This document shows, one piece after another, positions 1-6,240 of a stretch of DNA of 10,308 bases (position 1 is the first letter of the stretch; every line of letters begins with the position of its first letter). The DNA lies in NCBI GenBank assembly GCA_015904055.1, contig JABMDE010000014.1, forward strand, positions 1 to 10,308, given 5' to 3'. The position numbers and the translations under genes are program-made. The stretch is from Nitrospira sp. GTDB lineage: Bacteria > Nitrospirota > Nitrospiria > Nitrospirales > Nitrospiraceae. A model generated the notes under the pieces. That model saw nothing but the letters and a program-made list of their open reading frames with translations. It searched no databases and was not told where the DNA came from.

Positions 1-1794
1 CGTGCCATCGCGTTTTTGATGACCGACGGTATTCTGCCGTCCAACGAAGGCCGCGGGTATGTGTTGCGCCGTATTTTACGCCGTGCTGCGCGGCATGGAC
101 GGTTGCTCGGTATCGTCGAGCCCTTTCTGCATGAACTCAGTGCGACCGTTGTCAATCAGATGGCTGGGGCCTATTCGGAGGTGCGCGCGGCAGCCGGCAC
201 GATCGCCGAAGCGACGAAAGGCGAAGAGGAACGATTTATTGCCACACTCGATCAGGGCCTGCCGATTCTCAATGACATGATCGAGAAGATAAGGGCGAAC
301 GGACGGACGGTGTTGGCGGGCGGCGATGTCTTCAAACTCTATGACACCTATGGGTTTCCCATGGACTTGATCACGGAAGCCTGCCGTGAACAGGGGATGA
401 CCGTTGATGAGTCAGGATTCGAAGCGGCGATCGAAGAGCAGCGGAATCGGGCGCGTAAGACCGGCGGGTTTGAGCAGGAGACGGCAAGGCCGGCGGTGAC
501 TGAACTGGTCAAGCGGGTCGGGTCGACCACGTTTGTCGGGTATGACCGGCTGGAGAGCGAAAGCATCCTCCTTGCGATCCTCAAGGGCGAACAGGTGGTC
601 AAGGAAGCAGCAGAAGGCGATGAGGTCGAGGTGGTGCTGGATGTGACGCCGTTTTATGCGGAAGGCGGCGGGCAAGTCGGAGACCGCGGAACGCTGGCCG
701 GCCCTGAAGGGCTACTCGAAATCGACAATACGACAAGGCCGGCCCCGACGCTCGTGCTACATAAGGGGACTGTCCGCAAGGGCTGTATTCGAGAAGGTGA
801 GCGATTACGAATGACGGTCAACGCGTCCACGCGCCTGGATGCCGCTCGTAACCATACGGCGACACACCTGGTTCATGCGGCGCTGCGCGATTTGCTCGGT
901 CCGCATGTGAAACAGTATGGATCGCTGGTGGGGCCGAACCGGCTCCGGTTCGACTTCGCCCACTTCAGGCCGTTGTCCTCCCGCGACATCGACGACATCG
1001 AATCGACGGTGAACGGGGAGATCCGCAAGAACGAAGCGGTACGAACCGATGTGATGAGCATCCAGGATGCAGTGGCGAACGGCGCGTTGGCATTTTTCGG
1101 CGACAAATACGGTGAGCAGGTGCGTGTTGTGAGCGTGGAATCCTTCAGTAAGGAACTGTGCGGCGGGACCCACTGCCGGCAGACAGGCGATATCGGGTTG
1201 TTCCGTATCGTGTCCGAGGGGGGGGTGGCGGCCGGGGTACGTCGGATCGAAGCCCAGACAGGCACCGGGGCCTATGCGCTCATGAAGAAGCTCGAAGCCG
1301 ATGTTCGCGAGCTGTCCGATCTGTTGAAGGTGGGACAATCCGATCTGCTCGCCAAAACCCGCAAGCTGATGGCCCAGCTTAAGGACAAGGAGCGGGAACT
1401 GGAAGAGGTCAAGCTCAAGATGGCCGGAGGCTCGGCGGCGGAAGCAAATGTGAAAACCATCGCCGGAGTGTCGGTGCATATGCAGCGGACAGATGGCCTG
1501 GATGCAAACGGGATGCGTGCGCTGGCGGATCAGCTACGGGACAAATTGAAGAGCGGCGTGGTTGCGTTGGGCGCGGCGACCGGGGACGGCAAAGTGTCGT
1601 TGCTGGTCGTCGTGACGAAAGATTTGACCGGCGCGATCAAAGCAGGCGAGCTGATCAAAACGATGGCCGGCGAAGTCGGTGGCACGGGCGGCGGTCGTCC
1701 TGAAATGGCGCAAGCCGGCGGGAAGGATGCCGCCAAGCTCGACGCGGCGTTAGAAAAGGTCTTTGGCTTGGTCGAACAGGCCCTTGGGCGGTAG
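1..1794 (+). CDS. alaS: Alanine--tRNA ligase, 5' end outside the window
   Basis: Charges tRNA-Ala with alanine in the cytoplasm and hydrolyses mischarged Ser/Gly-tRNA. The frame is open from base 1, so the TTG at 16 is not a real start; about 597 C-terminal residues are present, and compared with the usual ~870-880 residues roughly the first 280 lie upstream. Visible parts are the end of the aminoacylation domain (LPSNEGRGYVLRR), the YDTYGFPMDL segment, and the editing domain with both zinc/active-site halves: HTATH at 853-867 (HxxxH) and CGGTHC at 1159-1176 (CxxxH). A charged, coiled-coil-like linker follows around 1290-1430. The C-terminal DHHA1-type domain ends in the glycine-rich GGTGGGRPEMAQAGG segment. 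All key editing residues are intact. ruvX follows after 4 bp, which suggests cotranscription. Confidence 0.97.
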   Translation, partial: RAIAFLMTDGILPSNEGRGYVLRRILRRAARHGRLLGIVEPFLHELSATVVNQMAGAYSEVRAAAGTIAEATKGEEERFIATLDQGLPILNDMIEKIRANGRTVLAGGDVFKLYDTYGFPMDLITEACREQGMTVDESGFEAAIEEQRNRARKTGGFEQETARPAVTELVKRVGSTTFVGYDRLESESILLAILKGEQVVKEAAEGDEVEVVLDVTPFYAEGGGQVGDRGTLAGPEGLLEIDNTTRPAPTLVLHKGTVRKGCIREGERLRMTVNASTRLDAARNHTATHLVHAALRDLLGPHVKQYGSLVGPNRLRFDFAHFRPLSSRDIDDIESTVNGEIRKNEAVRTDVMSIQDAVANGALAFFGDKYGEQVRVVSVESFSKELCGGTHCRQTGDIGLFRIVSEGGVAAGVRRIEAQTGTGAYALMKKLEADVRELSDLLKVGQSDLLAKTRKLMAQLKDKERELEEVKLKMAGGSAAEANVKTIAGVSVHMQRTDGLDANGMRALADQLRDKLKSGVVALGAATGDGKVSLLVVVTKDLTGAIKAGELIKTMAGEVGGTGGGRPEMAQAGGKDAAKLDAALEKVFGLVEQALGR

Positions 1795-1798
1795 AATC

Positions 1799-2374
1799 AT
1801 GCCTGGCCGCATCCTCGCGCTCGATTATGGTACCAAACGGATCGGGGTCGCTCTGAGCGACGAATTGGGATGGACGGCACAGCCGCTCGAAACATTCGAA
1901 CGGCGCACGCTGGATCGTGATATCGCTCACATCGCGGCGTTGGTCGGATCGCACAGCGTAGAGCGGGTGGTCTTAGGATTGCCTCTTCAGCTGGACGGTC
2001 GCGAAGGGCTTGCCGTTCAAGCCATGCGCGCGTTTGTAGTGAAACTGGAGGCAGGGCTGTCCGTGCCGGTTGTCCTGTGGGACGAACGGATGACCACGAA
2101 AGCGGCGGAGGATTTACTCATTGCCGCTGATGTCAGCCGGAAGAAACGCAAAGGCGTGATCGACCGGATCGCGGCGGCCATTCTGCTGCAAAGCTATCTG
2201 GCGGCGCAGACCCCCGTAGCGGCGAATCCTGTGACCCATTCGCAGGATGAGCATGATGAAGATGTGGAGTCTCTAGAGTGGCGTTCCCATGAAGCTGCGA
2301 ATCCTTCTGATTCTGGCCCTCGTCGTCGGCGTGCTCGGCGGACTGGCCGCGTATCTGACGATTCGATGGATTGA
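1799..2374 (+). CDS. ruvX: RuvX/YqgF family Holliday-junction resolvase-like nuclease
   Basis: RNase H-fold protein of the YqgF/RuvX family, linked to Holliday-junction resolution and pre-16S rRNA 5'-end processing. The ATG at 1799 gives the canonical N-terminus (MPGRILALDYGTKRIGVALS); an upstream in-frame start would lie inside alaS. Family motifs are present: the DYG-KR-G strand with acidic D9, LGLPLQLDG at about 59-67, WDERMTT with E96, and IDRIAAAILLQSYL with D122. The family core (~135-150 residues) ends near residue 134. The remaining ~57 residues are a polar, arginine-rich tail with no recognisable fold. Residues 164-191 are encoded in the same DNA as the start of mltG, an unusually long 86-bp overlap, so the tail is probably non-conserved read-through or reflects a 3' frameshift. 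Confidence 0.93.
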   Translation: MPGRILALDYGTKRIGVALSDELGWTAQPLETFERRTLDRDIAHIAALVGSHSVERVVLGLPLQLDGREGLAVQAMRAFVVKLEAGLSVPVVLWDERMTTKAAEDLLIAADVSRKKRKGVIDRIAAAILLQSYLAAQTPVAANPVTHSQDEHDEDVESLEWRSHEAANPSDSGPRRRRARRTGRVSDDSMD

Positions 2375-3275
2375 AGCTCCGGTTCTTTCCGAATCCGACC
2401 ATCCTCCCGTCAAGATCGTGGTGATTCCGGAAGGGGCGGCGTTCTCACACGTCGCGCAGATTCTTGAGCGGGAACAGTTGATCCAGAGCCGTTCTGCATT
2501 TATGTGGCTGGGGAAAAAACAGGAGGCTGAACGAAAGATCCGTCCCGGCGAATATGAGCTGCATGCCGCCCTGCCTCCGGCCGAGATCCTCTCCAAACTG
2601 ATAGCAGGCCGTGTTGTGCTCCATTCTGTGACGATTCCGGAGGGCTATACGATCAGCCAAATCGCCGATGTCCTTGCGGAACATCGCATTACGGATAGGG
2701 CCGAGTTCATTCGGCTGGCCCATGACAAATCCTTCGTCAAGTCCCTAGGGGTTCCTGGAGAGAGCGTGGAGGGGTATCTGTATCCGGACACCTATCGATT
2801 CCCGCGTCCCACAGCGGGAAAAGATGTGATGAAAGCCATGGTCGATCAGCTGGCGCACATCTTGACTTCGGAGTGGCAGATGCGCGCGAAGGAGATGCAG
2901 CTCACAGCGCATGAAGTCTTGACGCTGGCGTCGGTCATCGAAAAAGAGACGGGTGCGGGAGATGAACGGCCTCATATCGCATCGGTCTTTCATAATCGTC
3001 TCAGGAAAAGAATTCCCCTTCAAAGCGACCCCACCGTGATCTATGGTTTGCCGAATTTCGACGGCAATCTGCGGAAAAAAGATCTGTCCCATCCCAGTCC
3101 CTATAACACGTATCGATGGGCGGGGCTGCCGCCTGGTCCGATCGCCAGCCCGGGAGCGGGCTCCCTGAGGCCACCAAAGCCGATGTGCTGCAGTTGTGCC
3201 GGGAGGCCAAGGCACATGACTTTACGGTTATTTTCGTGCCGCCATGCTATGTCGACGAGGCCGTGGCAGCTGTAG
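2289..3275 (+). CDS. mltG: Endolytic murein transglycosylase MltG, C-terminus replaced after a deletion
   Basis: YceG/MltG cleaves nascent glycan strands in the periplasm and is anchored in the inner membrane. The ATG at 2289 gives a short basic N-terminus and a hydrophobic anchor (about residues 4-25). A LysM-like N-terminal part follows, then the YceG domain: EGYLYPDTYRFP (161-172), the catalytic Glu in LASVIEKET (E218), ASVFHNRL, LQSDPTVIYG and SPYNTYRWAGLPPGPIASPG. Homology continues through GSLR (residues 291-294). The last ~34 residues (PPKPMCCSC...) are unlike MltG; they are deoC DNA read in the wrong frame. The usual ~50-residue end with the YLYFV-type strand is missing. The catalytic Glu is kept, but the fold is probably incomplete. 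The start lies inside ruvX. A disrupted gene or a misassembly are both possible. Confidence 0.9.
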   Translation: MKLRILLILALVVGVLGGLAAYLTIRWIEAPVLSESDHPPVKIVVIPEGAAFSHVAQILEREQLIQSRSAFMWLGKKQEAERKIRPGEYELHAALPPAEILSKLIAGRVVLHSVTIPEGYTISQIADVLAEHRITDRAEFIRLAHDKSFVKSLGVPGESVEGYLYPDTYRFPRPTAGKDVMKAMVDQLAHILTSEWQMRAKEMQLTAHEVLTLASVIEKETGAGDERPHIASVFHNRLRKRIPLQSDPTVIYGLPNFDGNLRKKDLSHPSPYNTYRWAGLPPGPIASPGAGSLRPPKPMCCSCAGRPRHMTLRLFSCRHAMSTRPWQL

Positions 3276-3781
3276 CCGGTGCTGCCATTCGGGTCGGTAT
3301 TCCCATTGGATTTCCATTGGGAGGCCATACGACGAAGGCCAAAGTTGCAGAAGCCATCGAAGCTGTTGCGCGCGGAGCTTCGGTGCTGGACATGGTCATC
3401 AATGTCAGCCGGCTGAAGTCCGGGGATTATGACGAGGTGCGGCGGGACATTGCCGAAGTCGTTACCGCGACGCCGAACATCGAACATAAAGTGATTCTTG
3501 AAACCTGCTATCTGACGCAACAGGATAAGCTGACGGCCTGCCGGCTCGTTGTTGAGGCAGGTGCCGACTATGTCAAAACTTCGACCGGGTTTGGCGCAGC
3601 CGGTGCGACCGTCGAGGACGTTCGGCTGATGAAAACAGCGGTTGCCGGACGGGCGAAGGTCAAAGCGTCGGGCGGTATCAGGGATTGGAAGACGGCACAG
3701 GCTATGTTAGAAGCAGGAGCCGACCGGATCGGAACCAGCGCGAGTTTGAAAATCATGGAAGAGTGGAGAGCCTCGAAGTAG
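3116..3781 (+). CDS. deoC: Deoxyribose-phosphate aldolase, N-terminus lost
   Basis: DERA reversibly splits 2-deoxyribose-5-phosphate into glyceraldehyde-3-phosphate and acetaldehyde in deoxynucleoside catabolism. The open frame has 221 codons, but the first 16 residues (MGGAAAWSDRQPGSGL) are mltG DNA read in another frame. True homology starts at PEATKADV (residue 17, base 3164). The expected N-terminal strand with its IDHT-LL-type motif is absent. The TIM-barrel remainder is well conserved: GFPLGGHTTKAK, the catalytic Asp in LDMVIN (D92), the Schiff-base Lys in DYVKTSTGF (K154), VKASGGIR (K183) and the phosphate-binding IGTSAS. The ATG at 3116 has no clear ribosome binding site, so the protein may not be made or fold normally. 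The deoB-like gene begins 63 bp downstream. Confidence 0.88.
   Translation: MGGAAAWSDRQPGSGLPEATKADVLQLCREAKAHDFTVIFVPPCYVDEAVAAVAGAAIRVGIPIGFPLGGHTTKAKVAEAIEAVARGASVLDMVINVSRLKSGDYDEVRRDIAEVVTATPNIEHKVILETCYLTQQDKLTACRLVVEAGADYVKTSTGFGAAGATVEDVRLMKTAVAGRAKVKASGGIRDWKTAQAMLEAGADRIGTSASLKIMEEWRASK
3164..3170 (+). other. Deletion junction between mltG and deoC (CCTGAGG)
   Basis: In the mltG frame this stretch lies in the conserved ...GSLR segment (ctg agg encode L293 and R294). In the deoC frame the same bases begin the conserved PEATKADV segment (cct gag). Both gene families are recognisable right up to this shared 7-mer and neither continues beyond it. This is the pattern left by a deletion between short identical sequences. 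A chimeric join in the assembly would look the same. Confidence 0.7.
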
Positions 3782-3844
3782 CCACTACCGACCTGCACTG
3801 TTTGCGTACGGATACCATTACCATCAGTTACGGAGTGCCCTCTT

Positions 3845-4993
3845 ATGATCAAACGTGTCCTGTTGTTTGTCATCAATGGATTTGGAGTCGGAGCGTTGCC
3901 GGATGCGGAAGAGTATGGAGATGCCGAGGCCAATACGCTCGTGCACCTGGCGGATGCCGTTGGAGGTTTGAGTCTTCCAAATTTGGAAGTGCTGGGGCTG
4001 GGGCATCTTGCGAAGATTCCCGGCGTTGCGTCGATGGCGCAGCCGCATGGATGTTTTGGGCGTCTGGGGTTTGCAGCCCGCGGCAAAGACTCGGTGTCCG
4101 GCTATTGGGAAACCAATGGGGTTGTTGTTCATGGAAGCGGCGCGGTCTATCAAACGGGGATTCCGGAGAATGTTGTTGCCGTGATCGAGCAAGCACTGGG
4201 GCGGAAGCTCATCGGCTATCGTGTTGCTTCCATGGATTCGATATTGCGGGAACATGGAGCGGAACATTTCTCAAGTGGAGCGCCCATCCTATGGACTGAC
4301 GGCGGGAATACCTGTTATGTGGCTGCGCATGAAGACACGATGCCCGTTGCTGTATTGCATCAGCAATGTCGTGAAGCCTGGAAGGCAATCAAGAAGACCG
4401 GCACAGTGATCCGTATTGTCGCCCAACCGGTTACGGGGGAGCCTGGAGCGCTGCGCCCTCGGTCAGGGCGGAAGGATTTCGTAATGGAACCGCCGGGCCT
4501 CACCATGCTGGATGCGTTGAGCCGGTCCGGCCAGATCACGATGGGGATCGGAAAGGTCTATGATTTGTTCAGTGGCCGCGGCTTCACGAAATCGTTCCCT
4601 GCTGCGTCTGCGTTCGACGACACGGTGGGGATGCTGAATAAGGTGCCGCGTGGACTTCTCTATGTGAGTTTGGATCTCTTATCGGAGGACCGCACGAAGG
4701 CCGCCGACGCCCTCCAAGATTTTGATCGCCGGTTGCCGAATCTGTTCGAACAGTTGCGGGTCGGCGACATGGTTGTGCTGACCGGCGATCATGGCCGTGA
4801 TTCGTCGAAACCCGAAAAGCTGCCGACTCGGGAGTATGTTCCAGTACTGATCACCGGTCCGAAGCTGGCGCAAGGCGTCAATTTAGGAACACGCCAGACT
4901 GCGGCAGACTTGGGACAAACAATCGTGGACACTCTCGGCGCTGACCGGTTGTCGATTGGAGACAGCTTTTGGGAGGCATTGAGACCTGGATAA
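3845..4993 (+). CDS. deoB: DeoB-like phosphopentomutase homologue with altered metal site
   Basis: Alkaline-phosphatase-superfamily protein matching phosphopentomutase (interconverts ribose/deoxyribose 1- and 5-phosphates) along its full 382 residues: PDAEEYGD-EANTL, GKDSVSGYWE (80-89), AAHEDTMP, the QPVTGEPGALRP cap segment, GIGKVYDLFSGRGFTKSF, TGDHGRDS (313-320) and TREYVP. GGAG at 3832-3835 lies 9 bp before the ATG. Several family residues differ: the first metal Asp of the usual V-D-S-x-G is Asn11 (VINGFG); the phospho-Thr of KDT-TG is Ser83; the segment normally carrying DFD-LxGHR is about five residues shorter and lacks its His (SLDLLSEDR, 275-283); and the His before TREY is Pro327. 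D315 and H316 remain. The frame is intact and otherwise conserved, so a changed activity is as likely as decay. Placement after deoC supports a nucleoside-sugar role. Confidence 0.85.
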   Translation: MIKRVLLFVINGFGVGALPDAEEYGDAEANTLVHLADAVGGLSLPNLEVLGLGHLAKIPGVASMAQPHGCFGRLGFAARGKDSVSGYWETNGVVVHGSGAVYQTGIPENVVAVIEQALGRKLIGYRVASMDSILREHGAEHFSSGAPILWTDGGNTCYVAAHEDTMPVAVLHQQCREAWKAIKKTGTVIRIVAQPVTGEPGALRPRSGRKDFVMEPPGLTMLDALSRSGQITMGIGKVYDLFSGRGFTKSFPAASAFDDTVGMLNKVPRGLLYVSLDLLSEDRTKAADALQDFDRRLPNLFEQLRVGDMVVLTGDHGRDSSKPEKLPTREYVPVLITGPKLAQGVNLGTRQTAADLGQTIVDTLGADRLSIGDSFWEALRPG

Positions 4994-5013
4994 GACGGTG
5001 AAGGGATAGGGGT

Positions 5014-5019
5014 AAGGAG
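5014..5019 (+). promoter_or_regulatory. Ribosome binding site of the RidA-family gene
   Basis: AAGGAG lies 4 bp before the ATG at 5024. It is the strongest Shine-Dalgarno match near any start in the window and fixes the start of that gene in the 30-bp gap after the deoB-like gene. Confidence 0.7.
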
Positions 5020-5023
5020 AATA

Positions 5024-5482
5024 ATGTCATTCGAACTGCGATTGAAAGAATTGGGGATTGAATTGCCAGCGGCTCCGCAGCCGGTGGCGAATTACGTTCC
5101 TGCCGTCAGGGTTGGAGATCTGCTGTTTCTGTCCGGTGTGCTGCCGTCGAAAAATGGACAGCTTGTCATAACAGGTAAGCTTGGAGCCGAGGTTTCTGTC
5201 GAACAGGGGGTAGCGGCAGCCAACCTGGCGGTGCTGAATGCCCTGGCAATCGTGAAAGCCGAGGTTGGCTCGCTGGATCGGGTCAAACGGGTTGTGAAAA
5301 TGGTCGGCCATATTGCCTCAGCCTCGGGCTTCACGAATCAACCACAGGTGTTGAACGGCGCATCTGATTTCCTCGTGGCCGTGTTTGGAGATGCGGGGCG
5401 ACATGCTCGTGTGGCGGTCGGCGCCGCGGAGCTTCCCCGCCAGGCCCCGATAGAGATTGAATTAATTGTTCAGGTGTCGTAG
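5024..5482 (+). CDS. RidA/YjgF/YER057c/UK114 family protein
   Basis: Small soluble trimer-forming family. The best-known members hydrolyse reactive enamine/imine intermediates from PLP enzymes, but this ~150-residue subgroup has a longer N-terminus and is not well defined functionally. Seen in the sequence: the N-terminal SFELRLKELGIELP segment, the VGDLLFLSGVLP strand, a long central helix (about 60-80), the GFTNQPQVLNGASDFLVAVFG segment, and the C-terminal GRHARVAVGAAELPRQAPIEIELI. This last part carries the Arg (R129) and acidic positions (E144/E146) expected in the ligand pocket of active RidA proteins. It probably shares a transcript with the deoB-like gene 30 bp upstream. A specific substrate cannot be inferred. 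Confidence 0.88.
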   Translation: MSFELRLKELGIELPAAPQPVANYVPAVRVGDLLFLSGVLPSKNGQLVITGKLGAEVSVEQGVAAANLAVLNALAIVKAEVGSLDRVKRVVKMVGHIASASGFTNQPQVLNGASDFLVAVFGDAGRHARVAVGAAELPRQAPIEIELIVQVS

Positions 5483-5500
5483 CCGGTGATTGGGCTGCAA

Positions 5501-6022
5501 TTATGCGGCGAGATCCGAAGTACGTTCGGAGCGATCACCAGGACTCGATATAGCATCGAGAGGCGTATTGCGGCGGAGTGAAGGCGCCACCAAGGTTGTT
5601 TTCACCGAGTGTAAGAATGTTTCTGCATCCAAGGGCTTTTGAGAAAATGGTGCTCCGCTCAGGTTGATGCCCTCTTTGAGGAGTTGTGCGTGTGAAGAGC
5701 TTGATATATAGAGGACGCGCAATTCGGGTACAGTGGCCAGCATGCGGCGGACCATCTCGTCGCCGTTTACCGGCGGATACACATTCTGAACCGGGGTCAG
5801 TTGCCAGTGTAGTGAGATCGGCAGGAACACGTCGACTACTAATAAATTAAACGGATCTGCCGACGATGTCATCAGCCACATCGCGTCAGAGCTTCCCGAT
5901 GCCGCCAGCGTGCGATACCCTGCCTGATTCAAGACTTGTGTACAGAATGCGCGAGTGACAGGATCGTCATCAACGACCAGTATGCGTGTCATACTGGATC
6001 GGTGAACTTCTGTCGGTGCCAT
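5501..6022 (-). CDS. Stand-alone response regulator receiver protein
   Basis: CheY-like receiver domain with no DNA-binding output domain, so it probably acts through protein contacts or as a phosphorelay step. Counting from the ATG at 6020-6022 (173 residues), the acidic cluster is D18-D20 (ILVVDDDP), the phosphorylation site D64 (LLVVDVFLP), the switch Ser S107 (VLYISSSS) and the conserved Lys K129 in SQKP. Between D64 and the usual NGDEM segment there are about 16 extra residues (around 69-85) compared with an ordinary receiver. A ~30-residue polar tail follows the domain. An internal ATG at 5992 (MTRILVV) would also give a complete domain; a GGGAG about 14 bp before the outer ATG weakly favours the longer form. 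It converges on the RidA-family gene with an 18-bp gap. No histidine kinase is visible nearby. Confidence 0.88.
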   Translation of the reverse strand: MAPTEVHRSSMTRILVVDDDPVTRAFCTQVLNQAGYRTLAASGSSDAMWLMTSSADPFNLLVVDVFLPISLHWQLTPVQNVYPPVNGDEMVRRMLATVPELRVLYISSSSHAQLLKEGINLSGAPFSQKPLDAETFLHSVKTTLVAPSLRRNTPLDAISSPGDRSERTSDLAA

Positions 6023-6124
6023 AACAGTTGCACCAGCTCCCTTGTCAGGCCATTACTCCAGGGCTCTATCGGCGTATGGGCCCCCGGACTTGATTGCAAG
6101 AGGCTACGCAGCTGGCGTCCTGCC

Positions 6125-6154
6125 TTGACTCTTGAAAAAATCGATTGTTATAGT
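6125..6154 (+). promoter_or_regulatory. Predicted sigma70-type promoter of the TIG/YCF48-like pair
   Basis: TTGACT (6125-6130), an 18-bp spacer and TATAGT (6149-6154), preceded by TG at 6146-6147 as in extended -10 promoters. Transcription would begin near 6161, leaving a leader of about 80 nt before the ATG at 6241. It faces the TIG-repeat gene. Confidence 0.6.
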
Positions 6155-6162
6155 CCGATGAG

Positions 6163-6176
6163 TCTATTCGAATAGA
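6163..6176. promoter_or_regulatory. Perfect 14-bp palindrome, candidate operator
   Basis: TCTATTCGAATAGA is its own reverse complement. It begins about 8 bp after the -10 hexamer, so it covers the first transcribed bases of the TIG gene. A dimeric repressor bound there would block initiation. With no central loop, a stable RNA hairpin is less likely. The binding protein is unknown. Confidence 0.4.
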
Positions 6177-6240
6177 TGCCGTTCTCGGTAAGGCATCATG
6201 TGTTGAGTCCTCCCCGGCTGGTATCGGTGGAAAGGGTGGT

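Larger units (their letters stand above)
6023..6240. other. Divergent intergenic region
   Basis: This 218-bp stretch separates the - strand receiver gene from the + strand TIG-repeat gene. It contains the promoter and palindrome listed separately, and AAGGGTGG just before the ATG at 6241 as a likely ribosome binding site. I found no convincing promoter for the receiver gene and no terminator or RNA gene. Confidence 0.6.

Noticed and set aside
805..1479. A 224-codon open frame on the - strand opposite alaS.
   Set aside because: It lies wholly within the well-conserved alaS gene, has no recognisable domain and reflects the codon bias of the other strand.
5483..5500. A bidirectional terminator between the convergent RidA-family and receiver genes.
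   Set aside because: The 18-bp gap contains no inverted repeat or T run.
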